A stretch of DNA of 64,000 nt from Solwaraspora sp. WMMA2056 (GTDB lineage Bacteria; Actinomycetota; Actinomycetes; Mycobacteriales; Micromonosporaceae): the NCBI RefSeq assembly GCF_030345095.1, contig NZ_CP128360.1, positions 3,472,001-3,536,000 on the forward strand, given 5' to 3'. The position numbers and the translations under genes were made by a program. Of the stretch, positions 41,470 through 51,008 are shown piece after piece (within the stretch, counting starts at the first letter, position 1; the number at the start of each line of letters is the position of its first letter). A model generated the notes under the pieces. That model was not told where the DNA came from, searched no databases, and worked only from the letters and a program-made list of their open reading frames with translations.

Positions 41470-43097
41470 CAGGCCGCCACCTCCTGCCGGGTCTGCGGCG
41501 CGCCGTTGCCGGGGCGGCCGGACTCCCGGCCGGCGTGCGGTGCGGTGCCGGCCGCCATGTCGATCAGGTCGACCGCGCCGGGGATCCGGCTGAACGAGAC
41601 CGGGCGATCCGCCGACGGCTCCGCGACCAGCAGATTTTCGTCCAGAAAGGACCGGGCTGCGGCCGGGTCGGCCGCCCAGACGCCGACCTGGTCGCTGGCC
41701 CGGACCGCTTCGGTACGGCCGGCGAGCAGCGCCTGGCGCAACCGGTGCAGGGCGCCACGGGCCAGTACGGGCGGGTCGTCCTCGCCGCCCAGCGCCTCGA
41801 GCACCTTCCGCAGCCGGGTGACGTCGTGCGCGTCAGCCCAGCCGCCGGGCTGCGGCGCACCGATCACCACCGGCCCGGGCCACAGCCGCGACTCAGCCAC
41901 GCCGCCGTCGCCATCCGGCACGGTCAGCGGTGCCCGGATCCGGGCCAGACTCTGCCCGACCGAGTCGTGCAGCACATGGAAGTCCAGCGCGCCGCAGCGC
42001 TCGTCGACCCGCTTGATCTGCTTGGCGGAGCCGCACAACTGTTCAGCCAGACCGTACGCCTCGCTGAACGGGTAGTGCGGTTTGACGTACGCGATCCCGG
42101 CGCACGCGGTCAGCCCCGGGTGGCCGACGTCGGCCAGTACCCGGGAGATGGCCTCGTGCCCGGCGGCCGTCTCGGCGAACTTCGCCACGAAGGTCGCGGT
42201 CACCTCGAACGCCGGCCGGGCGTCCATCACCACGGTCACGTCGTCGCCGCCGACGACCAGCGGCAGCAGCCAGCCGGTCCGGTCGGTGACCTGCGCGACG
42301 GCGTACCGCAGGGCGGCGACCGTCACCTCGTCGAGCGCCCGGCTGAAGGCACCCAGGTTGGCCAGGAACTCCTCGCCGGCGTAGGAGTCGGCGATGCTGC
42401 GGAACACGCCGCCGATGCCGTTGCCGTCGGCGTGCATCACCGCCACCCAACCCGCGTGACTCACCCCGTCGGCCAGCTTGGTGGCGTCGACGACCGCCTC
42501 GTTGCCGAGCTTTCCGGCCATCCGGTCCCGGCCGGCGTCGCGTCGCCGCCAGGCCGCGTCCACACTGGCCGCCCTCGGGTGCGGGGTGCCGCCCTCCTCG
42601 CCCATCGCGGTCGACGGCTGCCCCGAGTAGTGACAGGGCCGGGTGAACGGCAGCGTCGGGTGCCGCAGCAGCGGCGACGGTCGGCGGCTGCGCCACGCCG
42701 CCTGCCGCTGGTACGCCCGGGTCAGCGCCGGGCTCAGGTCGGCGTCGTCGGTGACCGGATCCGGGTCGACGGTGCCCCAGATTTCCAGGCCAGGTGCGTC
42801 ATCGAGAGCCCGACGGGTGACCGCCTGCACGACCGCCCTGCCGGTGTGCGCGTCGGCGGCCAGCAGCAGCGCCTTGCCGGAGGCGGCCACAACTATCTCG
42901 ACGACCGGTTCCGGACATCCTTCGTTGATCTTGTCGACGGCATCTTTCACCCACCCGGTGCCAGCCTGGAAGATCAATTCGCTGGCACCGACGTTCACCG
43001 CTTGTTTGTTGCTGGCGAACACGTACGCCTGATTGGCGCCGGTCTCTATCACCACCCAGTGCCGGCGCTTACCGCTCGCTGGAGACTGGCTGCTCAT
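41469..43097 (-). CDS. cas10: Cas10-like protein, HD-less, with GGDD cyclase motif
   Basis: 542 residues, first gene of the operon. The N-terminal Palm strand WVVIETGANQAYVFASNKQA, then NVGASELIF, is the Cmr2/Cas10 signature. VAVMHADGNGIGGVFRSIAD (about 218-237) and VVGGDDVTVVMD (GGDD at 283-286) give a nucleotide-binding palm with the cyclase motif intact. There is no N-terminal HD motif and the length is about half that of usual Cas10, so the DNase domain is absent. It should make cyclic oligoadenylate on target RNA binding, matching the CARF and SAVED genes. The ATG has GAGGGG 6 nt upstream. Confidence 0.88.
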   Translation of the reverse strand: MSSQSPASGKRRHWVVIETGANQAYVFASNKQAVNVGASELIFQAGTGWVKDAVDKINEGCPEPVVEIVVAASGKALLLAADAHTGRAVVQAVTRRALDDAPGLEIWGTVDPDPVTDDADLSPALTRAYQRQAAWRSRRPSPLLRHPTLPFTRPCHYSGQPSTAMGEEGGTPHPRAASVDAAWRRRDAGRDRMAGKLGNEAVVDATKLADGVSHAGWVAVMHADGNGIGGVFRSIADSYAGEEFLANLGAFSRALDEVTVAALRYAVAQVTDRTGWLLPLVVGGDDVTVVMDARPAFEVTATFVAKFAETAAGHEAISRVLADVGHPGLTACAGIAYVKPHYPFSEAYGLAEQLCGSAKQIKRVDERCGALDFHVLHDSVGQSLARIRAPLTVPDGDGGVAESRLWPGPVVIGAPQPGGWADAHDVTRLRKVLEALGGEDDPPVLARGALHRLRQALLAGRTEAVRASDQVGVWAADPAAARSFLDENLLVAEPSADRPVSFSRIPGAVDLIDMAAGTAPHAGRESGRPGNGAPQTRQEVAA

Positions 43098-43151
43098 CGG
43101 TTCCCCTCTGTCGTCGCGGCGTCTGCATCAGACACCGGCGGACAGGTGAAC

Positions 43152-43163
43152 CCGGTATACCGG
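43152..43163. promoter_or_regulatory. Palindrome in the cas10 promoter region
   Basis: CCGGTATACCGG, a perfect 12-nt palindrome 55 nt upstream of the cas10 start. It is a plausible operator or part of the promoter in the 256-nt gap before the next gene; nothing else stands out there. Confidence 0.4.
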
Positions 43164-43353
43164 TCCACCGCTGCGTCGAAGGGCAGCCGGCAAACATATC
43201 CGATGCGGCCGCCCGAGCGCAGTGGACCCTCAGCCGAATTTCGGACAGTCGTCCGGCGACGGCGATATCCAACCGGGGCCGGGATGCCAGTAGTGATCTA
43301 CTTCGGCTGATCGACTCGACACGCCGAGCCGCCGTTCGAGAGCGCGAAGTGGA

Positions 43354-45600
43354 TCACGACGCCGTCGATTCGGCGACGGCTGGTGACGGCACCGGCACCG
43401 GGATCGGTGCCCGGGCCGGATACGTTCCCCACGGTTCGACCAGGTACGGGGTGAGAAAGGCCAGCAGCAGACCGAGCGCGACCCCACCGGGCAGATAGCC
43501 GATCGGGTCGTAGCTCTGCTGGTACTCCAGCCAGGGAATCAGTTGGCCGACCCCGAGCGCGAAGACCACGCCGCAGATCAGGGCCACGTATCCGGCGGTC
43601 AACAGCACCACGCCGAGCCCAATGCCAGCGCCGACGCGGCGTGCTCTTGTGACACGGCCCGCCTTCGGCGTGCGACCTACTCGTGGGGCGCGGATCGCCG
43701 CGATGGTCAGCGCGGCGGCCGGCACTGCCAGCGCCGGCGCGACGGCCAGCAGGACGTAGCTGACCGGCGACGCCGTCGTGGCGCCGCTGAACAGCGCCGT
43801 ACTGAACACGGCCGCGCCGGCGCCGACGGTGAGCGACCAGGCCGCCGCGGTGGTCTCGGGCAGCGTCCTGATCGGGGTCCGCGCCGAGGACGCGGTCACC
43901 GCGGCACTGGCGACGATCGCCAGTACGGTCGACAGGCCGACGGTCACGGTCAGCGCCACCACCGGGACCGGTGGCCCGTCGCTGAGAAAGACGCCGTAGA
44001 GGTAGTTTCCCGGGACCAGGAACGCGGCCAGCACGGCGAGCCGCGCGATCAGCAACATGTCGCGTTCCGGGGTGCGTCGACGGGTGGGGGCGAGGTGATC
44101 GGTCGCCCACCACGCCGCGATCGTGAGCAGCAGCGCCCCGGCGGCCAGCCAGGGCAGCGCGACCGGGGTGTGCCAACCGGACCGGACCACCCCGACGGTG
44201 GCGGCGAGCAGCACGACCGGGCTGGCCAGCGCGGGCAGCAGCGAGGCGCGCCGGTACGCGGCGGCGGCCGCCAGACACACCGCGACGCAGCAGATGGCGT
44301 ACATCTGCAGATCCTGCATCCAGACCCGGCCGGTCGAGGTGTCCCACTCGGCCCAGCCGGCCGGCGCCGCGTCGGTGTGCGGCCATGGCGTCTGCAGCCC
44401 GATGTTCGGGGTCAGGTAGGCGAGGGCCACCGCCCAGCCGATCGCCGCGCCCGCCGCGCCGCCCCAGGCGAGGATCTCCCGCCAGGACCGGCGCAGCGGG
44501 CCGGACTCCGGCTGACCGCGAACGACCTCCGGCCAGCTCGGGTCGGGCCGGCTCGCCGGGATCCGGACGACCACCCAGTGCGCCACGGCGAAACAGAACG
44601 CGTTCGTGGCGAGGGTGGCGACCGTGACGACCGGTGTGGGCAGCGTCGCCCACCAGCCGTACGGGGTGAACAGGTAGGCGACGATCAGTCCGCCACCGAT
44701 GACCGGCACCGTCGCCACCAGCAGGCGTGGGGCCGGGGTCGGACGTGGTCGCGGCGGCGTCGGCGGTCGTGGCCGGACCGCCCGCACCGTGTACGCCAGG
44801 GACAGCGCGACGGTGCCGAGCAGGATTCCCGGCGGGATCGGCAACGGTGTCTGCGCTCCGGCCGGCCCGGCGACGAGCACGGTCGCGGTCAGTGTGATGG
44901 CGGCGGTGCCCGGTACGGCGGCGGCGAGCGCCCACCGGGTGGCGCGGCGGGCGAGGGTCGCCACCACGACGGTCAACGGGATCAGCGTCCCGGCGACGAC
45001 TGCTGTGCCCACGTCGGTGCCCGCCGGACCGGTGCCGGCGGCAGTAACTGTCGGTCCGGTGAGGGTGATCGCCAGGTGGCGTACGGCCGATCCGGCGACG
45101 ATCAGCCCGGCCAGCACCGGGATCGTCGCGGCGACGCACCACGGCCCGCTGACTGGTGCTCCCCGCCGTCGGCGCATCCGGTCGGCGAGCAGTACGCCGC
45201 AGCCGATCCCGGCGGCGACGTGCCCGGCGCGGTGGAGCAGGGTCAGGACCGACGGCAGGTCGTCGCCGGTGCTGGTGGCCATCCACAGTGGTCCGTTGGC
45301 GAGGATGGTCAGGATGGCCGCCGCCAGCGGGGCGAGGAACAGTGCGACGACGTGCAGCGCGGTCCGCTCGACTCGGTCGACCGGGACCGCGCTGACGGAG
45401 TCGATCCCGGATCGCCTGGCGCAGACGAGGCTGGCCGCGAACCGGACCTGCCGCCAGGCGCGCACCGGCACGGGAACTCCCGGTTCGTGACCGAGCATGT
45501 ACGACTCGGCGAGCCATTCGCGGATCAGTTCGTCGCGGTCGGCGGCCGGCCAGCGGCGGGCCGCGACGACGAACGCCCGGTGGACCAGCCGGCTCAGCAT
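43354..45600 (-). CDS. Large polytopic membrane protein in a PadR operon
   Basis: 748 residues from ATG 45600. The first about 60 residues (LVHRAFVVAARRWPAADRDE, then LIREWLAESYMLG) are a cytosolic permease-prefix-like segment. About 14-16 hydrophobic helices follow (for example ALHVVALFLAPLAAAILTIL and ILLGTVALSLAYTVRAV), separated by Pro/Arg loops. No transporter motif was recognised. It lies 5 nt after a PadR regulator gene and is probably repressed by it. Confidence 0.75.
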   Translation of the reverse strand: MLSRLVHRAFVVAARRWPAADRDELIREWLAESYMLGHEPGVPVPVRAWRQVRFAASLVCARRSGIDSVSAVPVDRVERTALHVVALFLAPLAAAILTILANGPLWMATSTGDDLPSVLTLLHRAGHVAAGIGCGVLLADRMRRRRGAPVSGPWCVAATIPVLAGLIVAGSAVRHLAITLTGPTVTAAGTGPAGTDVGTAVVAGTLIPLTVVVATLARRATRWALAAAVPGTAAITLTATVLVAGPAGAQTPLPIPPGILLGTVALSLAYTVRAVRPRPPTPPRPRPTPAPRLLVATVPVIGGGLIVAYLFTPYGWWATLPTPVVTVATLATNAFCFAVAHWVVVRIPASRPDPSWPEVVRGQPESGPLRRSWREILAWGGAAGAAIGWAVALAYLTPNIGLQTPWPHTDAAPAGWAEWDTSTGRVWMQDLQMYAICCVAVCLAAAAAYRRASLLPALASPVVLLAATVGVVRSGWHTPVALPWLAAGALLLTIAAWWATDHLAPTRRRTPERDMLLIARLAVLAAFLVPGNYLYGVFLSDGPPVPVVALTVTVGLSTVLAIVASAAVTASSARTPIRTLPETTAAAWSLTVGAGAAVFSTALFSGATTASPVSYVLLAVAPALAVPAAALTIAAIRAPRVGRTPKAGRVTRARRVGAGIGLGVVLLTAGYVALICGVVFALGVGQLIPWLEYQQSYDPIGYLPGGVALGLLLAFLTPYLVEPWGTYPARAPIPVPVPSPAVAESTAS

Positions 45601-45605
45601 GCTGG

Positions 45606-45965
45606 TCACGCGGGTTCGGGGGAGACGGTGCCGGGTCGGCCGGTGGCCGGGTCGGCGTGCCCGGGTGCGTGCGGGCGCAGCGTGGCGTAGAGCGCGGCCA
45701 GCTCGGTGCGGGCGGCGGCCAGGCCGTCCGGGGTGAGCTGGTAGTAGCGCCGGGCCGGGCGGCCTTCGGCCACCGGGTCGATCTGCTCCCACTGCGCGTA
45801 CACCCAGCCGGCGGCCAGGAGCCGGTTGAGGATCGGGTAGAGGGTGCCGCTGGGCTGCCCGGTGGCCCGCATCAGCTCCAGGCCGTAGCGGCCGGTGCCG
45901 GGGTCGTCGAGCAGTGCCGCCAACACCCGGGCCACCCCGGTGGTGATCTGGACCGGTCGCGTCAT
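45606..45965 (-). CDS. PadR-family transcriptional regulator
   Basis: 119 residues; the start was set at the ATG before TRPVQITTGVARVLAALLDD. The winged HTH reads GRYGLELMRATGQPSGTLYP, then ILNRLLAAGWVYAQWEQID, with the PadR wing ARRYYQLTPDGLAAARTEL. It is co-oriented with the large membrane protein. The 100-nt gap to the divergent HEAT-repeat gene would hold its operator. Confidence 0.92.
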   Translation of the reverse strand: MTRPVQITTGVARVLAALLDDPGTGRYGLELMRATGQPSGTLYPILNRLLAAGWVYAQWEQIDPVAEGRPARRYYQLTPDGLAAARTELAALYATLRPHAPGHADPATGRPGTVSPEPA

Positions 45966-46065
45966 ACCGGCAGCATACTCGGACATCTACATAGGGGTCC
46001 AGGTCCCGCCGCAGATCGATGTCGCTGACGGATATCCGGTTGCCGGCGGCTGGGACGATCATCCG

Positions 46066-49000
46066 GTGCCGCACCCCACCGCCGAACTGCTCGCCGCACT
46101 CGACCCGCTGACCCACCGGGCCCGGATGTCCGCCCTGGCCGGACACGCCCGCCGACTGGCCGCCGCCGGGAACCTGCCCGCCGTACTCGCCGAGCTGGCG
46201 CGCGGCGACGCCCACCAGCGGTTCCTCGGGCTCACCATGGCGGTGATCGTCGACGACCGGGCGACGGTGCGGGCCGGGTTCGTCGACCCGGACCGCCGGC
46301 TGCGGGCGGTCGCGGTCACCGCGTACCTGCGCTCCAGCTGGGCCGACCCCGCCGAGGTGGCGGCGCTGCTGCACGATGCCCCGGCCGACCTGCGGCGCAC
46401 CGCGTACCGGACGCTGCGGGCGGCCCGCCGCGCCGACCTCGCCGACGCGCTGATCGACCCGGTCCGCGCCCGGTACGGCGACGGCGAAGCCGCGGTCCTG
46501 CTGCCCGCCTGCGGCGCGGACACCGTCGCCCGGCTGCTGCCAGAGCTGTCGTACGCCATCGCCAACGGCACCGCGCTGGCCCGCCGGCACCCCACCGTGC
46601 TGCTCGACTTCGCGCAGACGCAACTCGCCGCCCGGTCCGGTGCCGCCCGCGACGACTGGTGGCACGACTGGGACGACGCCGTGCTGCACACCGCGCAGCG
46701 GCATCCGACGCGGGTGTTCGACCTGCTGGAGCGGTACGCCCCGACGACCAGCCTGCCCGGCGCGACGACCGCGTACGGCGTACTGGCCGGCGCGGATCCG
46801 GCCCGGACCCTGCGGCTGCTCACCGCCCCGGCGCGGGCCGGCTGGCTGCGCGGCCGGCCGTTGCCGTCCGGCCTGCTGTACCGGCTGCGCGACGCCGACC
46901 TGACCGACCTGGTGCCGCTCGGGGTACGGCTGCGCGGCACCGACCGTGCCTTCGCCCGGCTGCTCGCCGCGCTGGCCCCGGCCCGTCGGGGCGAGCTGTA
47001 CGACGCGGTGACGGCCGATGTGGACACCGCCGACGTGCTGCTGTCGGAGCAACTGTTGACCGTGCTGCCCCGCCACTGGCAGCACCGGGAGGTCCGCCGG
47101 ATACTCGACCTGGACCGGGTCCGGGCCAGCGAGGACTGGACGCTGACGTACACCGCGTTCCTGCCCTGGGCCGTGGCGGAGTCGGCGCTGGTCACGGCGG
47201 CCCGGCGCGCGGACGCCACCGCCCGGGGCACCGGCTACGCGCTGCTGCTGGACGCCGCCGGGCGCAGTGGCGACCCGGCGGCCGTCGTCGCCGCCGTCGA
47301 ACAGCTGCGCCGGCTGCGCAACGACCAGGACCCGGTACGGGCCCGCGCGTTCACCGCGCTGTCGCAGGTCGTCGGCCTGCTCACGCCGGCGATAGTGCCG
47401 GCGCTGACCGACGTCGTCACCCAGGCGGTGGCCGCCCGGGACACCTCGTCGGCCAGTCTGACCGCGATCGGCGGGCTGGCCGGGCAGGTGCTGCGCCGGC
47501 ACGTAGCCGACCCGGCGCTGGTCGGCTGGGCGCTGCAGACCTTCGACACGCTGTACGACGGCCGGCAACTGCCGTTCCTCGGCCGGCTCGACCAGGTGCT
47601 GCGCCGGGGCCAGGAGCACGACCTGTTCACCCGGATCGCACCGTGGATCGAGGGCGCGGCGGCCCGGGACCGGTACGAGCCGCTGTTCGCCGTCGCCTGG
47701 TCGCTCGGTCGGCGCGCCTGGCGGCTGCCGCACCTGCAGCGGCTGCTGCGCCGGGCGATCCACCCCGGCGTGGTGTCGTCGGTGTTCCGCCGGGCGGTGA
47801 CGCTGTGGCTGGCCGACCCGGCGACCCGGGCCGACCGGGTCGGCGAGGTGCTCGCCGTCGATGCGTCCACGGTGGAGGTTCACGAGGTGTGGCAGGCGAT
47901 CTGCACCCGCCGCACCGACCTGCTCGACGAGGTGTTCACCACGCCGCCCGGTAAGCGGACCGGCAAGTTCCTCTCCGCCGGTGCCCGCTGGGTGCCCGGC
48001 CCGGCGCACCGGGTCGCCCGGTGGCTGCCCCGCCACCAGCAGGCGTACGCCGACCTGCTGGCGTCGATCGCCGCCGACCGGAGCATGGCCAAACACCATC
48101 GGGTACGGGCGATCAGCTCCGCCGCCCCGGTGCCCGGTGCCGGCCGGGCGGTCGTCACCCGGTATCTCGACGCGGCGGACGTCACCCTCGCCGAGGCGGC
48201 GCTGGCCGCGCTGGCCTGGACCGACCGGCCGGACGAGGCGCTGCCGGTGCTGCTGCGGCACGTCGACGACGACCGGGCCCGGGTCGCCGTCTACGCGGCC
48301 GGCCGTACCGCCCGGCTCGTGGCACCGTCGACGCTGGTCGCCACCCTGACCGACGTGGCCCTCGGCACCGGCAAGGTGACCAGCCGCAAGCAGGCGCTGC
48401 GGCTGCTCGCCCGGTACGGCCCGCCGGAGGCGTTCGACGTGGTCAGCGCGGCGTACCGGCGGGTGGACCAGCACCCCGACGTGCGGGCCGCCGCGGTCGC
48501 CGCCGCCCGGCAGCGGCCCGACGTGCCGGCCAGCTGGGCGATCCTGGCCGGGGCGGCTGGTGTCGGCCGGCCCGATTCGGCGGCGCCGTCGCGGGGCGAG
48601 GTGTCGGCACTGCTGGACGCGGCACCGTCGACGATCGCCGAGTCGGACCGTCCTCGGTACGCCGCCCTGGTCGTGGCCGCCACCGGCAACCCTGATCCGG
48701 AAGCGGCCCGGCTGGCCTGGGTGGCGTTGCCGGTCTGGGCCCGCTGGGCACCCGACCTGACCGGGTTGACCGTCACCGCCCTGACCGACCTGGACGACCC
48801 GTACCGGTGGGCGTCGGCGATGCAGGTGGTGATCCGGCTGCTCGACGGAGCGACAGCGGCAGCCGACGGATCACCGCAGGCGGGCGACCGGTCGCCGTTG
48901 GTGGTCGCGGTGGCCGCGCTGGCCCGGCTGGACCGCGTCGACGACCGACCGGGTGACCCGGCGGGGGACCGGCCGGCCCGGCGCCGCCTCGACCGGATCG

Positions 49001-49482
49001 TCGACGCGGCGGCGCGCTGGTGCCGCGACGCCGACCCGCAGACCGACCGGACGGCGGTGCGGGCCGCCGCGCGTACCCTCGCCGGTTTTGCCGATTTGAC
49101 CCCGCAGACGGCCCGGCTGCTCGCCCACCTGGTGCCGCTGGCCGCACCGACCGCGACCCCGGTCGTCGCCGAGTTGGCCGCGCTCGCCGATCTGGTCGCC
49201 GACCGTCCGGTGCTCGCCGGCCGGCTCGCCGAGACGTTGACCGACCAGGTCCGCCGCGCCGAGGGCAGCTGGGAGCCGGCGGTGCTGACCGCCGTCGTCG
49301 GGGCGCTCGCCGACCGGGGTGACCTGGCCGGCGGGTTGTTCGCGGTGGCGCTGGTCCGGGCCGGTGACCGGTACGGCTGGTCGACGCCGTGGCGGTCGCC
49401 GCTGCACCGGCTGCGCCGCCATCCGGAGCCGGACGTCCGGTCGGCGGCCCTCGACATCGCGATGGTGGGCCGGTTGAGCTGA
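46066..49482 (+). CDS. HEAT-repeat protein
   Basis: 1138 residues from GTG 46066. Almost entirely paired amphipathic helices rich in Leu/Ala/Arg/Asp (DLRRTAYRTLRAARRADLAD; RARVAVYAAGRTARLVAPST; PDVRSAALDIAMVG), the HEAT/armadillo solenoid pattern. No catalytic motif, signal or membrane segment. Such large actinobacterial solenoids are probably scaffolds; the partner is unknown. It is transcribed divergently from the PadR gene. Confidence 0.8.
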   Translation: MPHPTAELLAALDPLTHRARMSALAGHARRLAAAGNLPAVLAELARGDAHQRFLGLTMAVIVDDRATVRAGFVDPDRRLRAVAVTAYLRSSWADPAEVAALLHDAPADLRRTAYRTLRAARRADLADALIDPVRARYGDGEAAVLLPACGADTVARLLPELSYAIANGTALARRHPTVLLDFAQTQLAARSGAARDDWWHDWDDAVLHTAQRHPTRVFDLLERYAPTTSLPGATTAYGVLAGADPARTLRLLTAPARAGWLRGRPLPSGLLYRLRDADLTDLVPLGVRLRGTDRAFARLLAALAPARRGELYDAVTADVDTADVLLSEQLLTVLPRHWQHREVRRILDLDRVRASEDWTLTYTAFLPWAVAESALVTAARRADATARGTGYALLLDAAGRSGDPAAVVAAVEQLRRLRNDQDPVRARAFTALSQVVGLLTPAIVPALTDVVTQAVAARDTSSASLTAIGGLAGQVLRRHVADPALVGWALQTFDTLYDGRQLPFLGRLDQVLRRGQEHDLFTRIAPWIEGAAARDRYEPLFAVAWSLGRRAWRLPHLQRLLRRAIHPGVVSSVFRRAVTLWLADPATRADRVGEVLAVDASTVEVHEVWQAICTRRTDLLDEVFTTPPGKRTGKFLSAGARWVPGPAHRVARWLPRHQQAYADLLASIAADRSMAKHHRVRAISSAAPVPGAGRAVVTRYLDAADVTLAEAALAALAWTDRPDEALPVLLRHVDDDRARVAVYAAGRTARLVAPSTLVATLTDVALGTGKVTSRKQALRLLARYGPPEAFDVVSAAYRRVDQHPDVRAAAVAAARQRPDVPASWAILAGAAGVGRPDSAAPSRGEVSALLDAAPSTIAESDRPRYAALVVAATGNPDPEAARLAWVALPVWARWAPDLTGLTVTALTDLDDPYRWASAMQVVIRLLDGATAAADGSPQAGDRSPLVVAVAALARLDRVDDRPGDPAGDRPARRRLDRIVDAAARWCRDADPQTDRTAVRAAARTLAGFADLTPQTARLLAHLVPLAAPTATPVVAELAALADLVADRPVLAGRLAETLTDQVRRAEGSWEPAVLTAVVGALADRGDLAGGLFAVALVRAGDRYGWSTPWRSPLHRLRRHPEPDVRSAALDIAMVGRLS

Positions 49483-49588
49483 CCGGGCGGCCGCTTGCCG
49501 CGCCCGACCGGGCGTTGACCTTGCGCGGTCACCTCACCATGATCAGCGAATCGGCAGGTCGGTGCCGGTGTGGTCGGAGAGGCGGTAG

Positions 49589-50503
49589 GTGCGCGTGCAG
49601 CGAACGGGACGATCGTGGCCGTACGGAGGTCTCGGGTCGGGCCGGTGGGTCCGGGCGGTGGCCGGGATCGTCGCGTCCGTCGTCACGGTGACCGCCGTCG
49701 CCGGCTGCGGCGACGACGAACGGTTGGCCGCCTTCGAGGAGGCGGTCATGCCGATCGTCGTCGAGATCGCCAAGGAGTCGGTGGCGGCGTTGCCGGCGCC
49801 GTACCGGATCGTCGCCGAGGTCGGCATCTACGCCACCGAGGAGGCGGCCCGCGAGCAGGCTGCCGACCAGGACGCCACCTATCTGATGATCAACCAGACG
49901 ATCGACGGTACGCAGCGGGTGAGTGTCTTCCGGATCGACACCACCCGCAAGTTGCGGATCGACATGGACGGGCGGTTCGTCACCGAGATCGAACAGAACC
50001 GGATCACCATCACCGCCGACCCGACCGTCGACTCCACGCTCGTGATCACCGACGCGCTGGACAGCGAACCGGTGTACGCCGGTGACCGGCTCGTCTTCAC
50101 CGGTGACGATCTGCACTACGACCTCGATACCGGGCGGTTCGGCGACCCGGAGCAGGATCCGGAGTTCGCTGCGGCGGTGGATCTGGTGGAGCCCCGGTTC
50201 GCCGGCACCTGGAGTTCGCTGACCGGCGGCCAGGCCGCGTTGCGTAACGGCGCACAGGCCGCAGACTGGAACGAAGGTACGCCCACCCTCGGCGGCTGCT
50301 CGTCGCTGCCCGATTCGGCCTGGAACGACGAGGAGGTCGTCCAGGGCATGTTCAGCGGCAACCGGTGGCGGCGGCTGTTTCCGGTCTACTGCATCCGGAC
50401 CAGCGACGGCCGGTACGGCACCCTCACCCAGCGCACGTCGGTCGACGGTGAGCAGGGCCCGCTGCAGCTGGAGTACGTGCTGTGGAAGAAGCCGGGCGAC
50501 TGA
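49589..50503 (+). CDS. Putative lipoprotein
   Basis: 304 residues from GTG 49589. The signal ends in VTAVAGCGDDE, a lipobox with Cys about 38, so the protein should be lipid-anchored outside the membrane. The mature part is acidic and beta-rich (TYLMINQTIDGTQRVSVFRI; TITADPTVDSTLVITDALD), with further cysteines in GGCSSLP and VYCIRTSDG. No family recognised. The 505-nt region after it carries an inverted repeat (50671) and two copies of GTGACCATGTGG. Confidence 0.7.
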   Translation: MRVQRTGRSWPYGGLGSGRWVRAVAGIVASVVTVTAVAGCGDDERLAAFEEAVMPIVVEIAKESVAALPAPYRIVAEVGIYATEEAAREQAADQDATYLMINQTIDGTQRVSVFRIDTTRKLRIDMDGRFVTEIEQNRITITADPTVDSTLVITDALDSEPVYAGDRLVFTGDDLHYDLDTGRFGDPEQDPEFAAAVDLVEPRFAGTWSSLTGGQAALRNGAQAADWNEGTPTLGGCSSLPDSAWNDEEVVQGMFSGNRWRRLFPVYCIRTSDGRYGTLTQRTSVDGEQGPLQLEYVLWKKPGD

Positions 50504-50670
50504 CCGGGGTCCGGCGGGCGTCCGAGGCACCCGGGCTCGGGGGAACATCGGCCGGCCGGGCGGCGTTGGATCCCGGCGTTGGACCGAGTAGCGCACAACG
50601 ATCGTCGTGCCCGGGCCGGCTTGCCCGTGCCGCCCACCCGCCCCGGCGGACCGGCACTTGCGGTCGAGCG

Positions 50671-50708
50671 GTATACCTGTGAGGAATAATCATTCCCGTG
50701 AGGTATAT
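50671..50708. promoter_or_regulatory. AT-rich nested inverted repeat upstream of C39 gene B
   Basis: GTATACCT and AGGTATAT flank GGAAT/ATTCC, forming nested symmetry in an otherwise GC-rich, gene-free 505-nt region (50504-51008). It lies about 300 nt upstream of the C39 copy B gene and could be an operator. Direct repeats GTGACCATGTGG follow near 50749 and 50779. Confidence 0.4.
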
Positions 50709-51008
50709 CGTCTGACGTGGTATTCCGTTCGCGCTTCGTGACGGACGGTGACCATGTGGCGATGGTGGCCATGTGCCGGTGACCATGTGGTTGGTCGACG
50801 CTCCGGCCCGTCGGGTCCGGCGGGCGGGGAATGATCGGCCGGTCGACGCGGTTGTACATGGTCGCGCCGCGCAGAAGGCCGGTAGCCCGGTCGACGGCGT
50901 CGTTCTCTCGACTTTCTGGTACGTGTTCTGTTCTGTCCCGTTCGTGACCGTTCATCGCCCGCGTGGGATCGGTGTCCGGTTCATCCCCCTCGGAACGGAG
51001 ATTCTGCC

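Noticed and set aside
44000-48400. A minus-strand frame of about 1700 codons running across the membrane protein, PadR and HEAT genes
   Set aside because: Only its left part (43354-45600) has sensible hydrophobic protein sequence; the rest is Gly/Arg/Pro-rich antisense of the HEAT gene.
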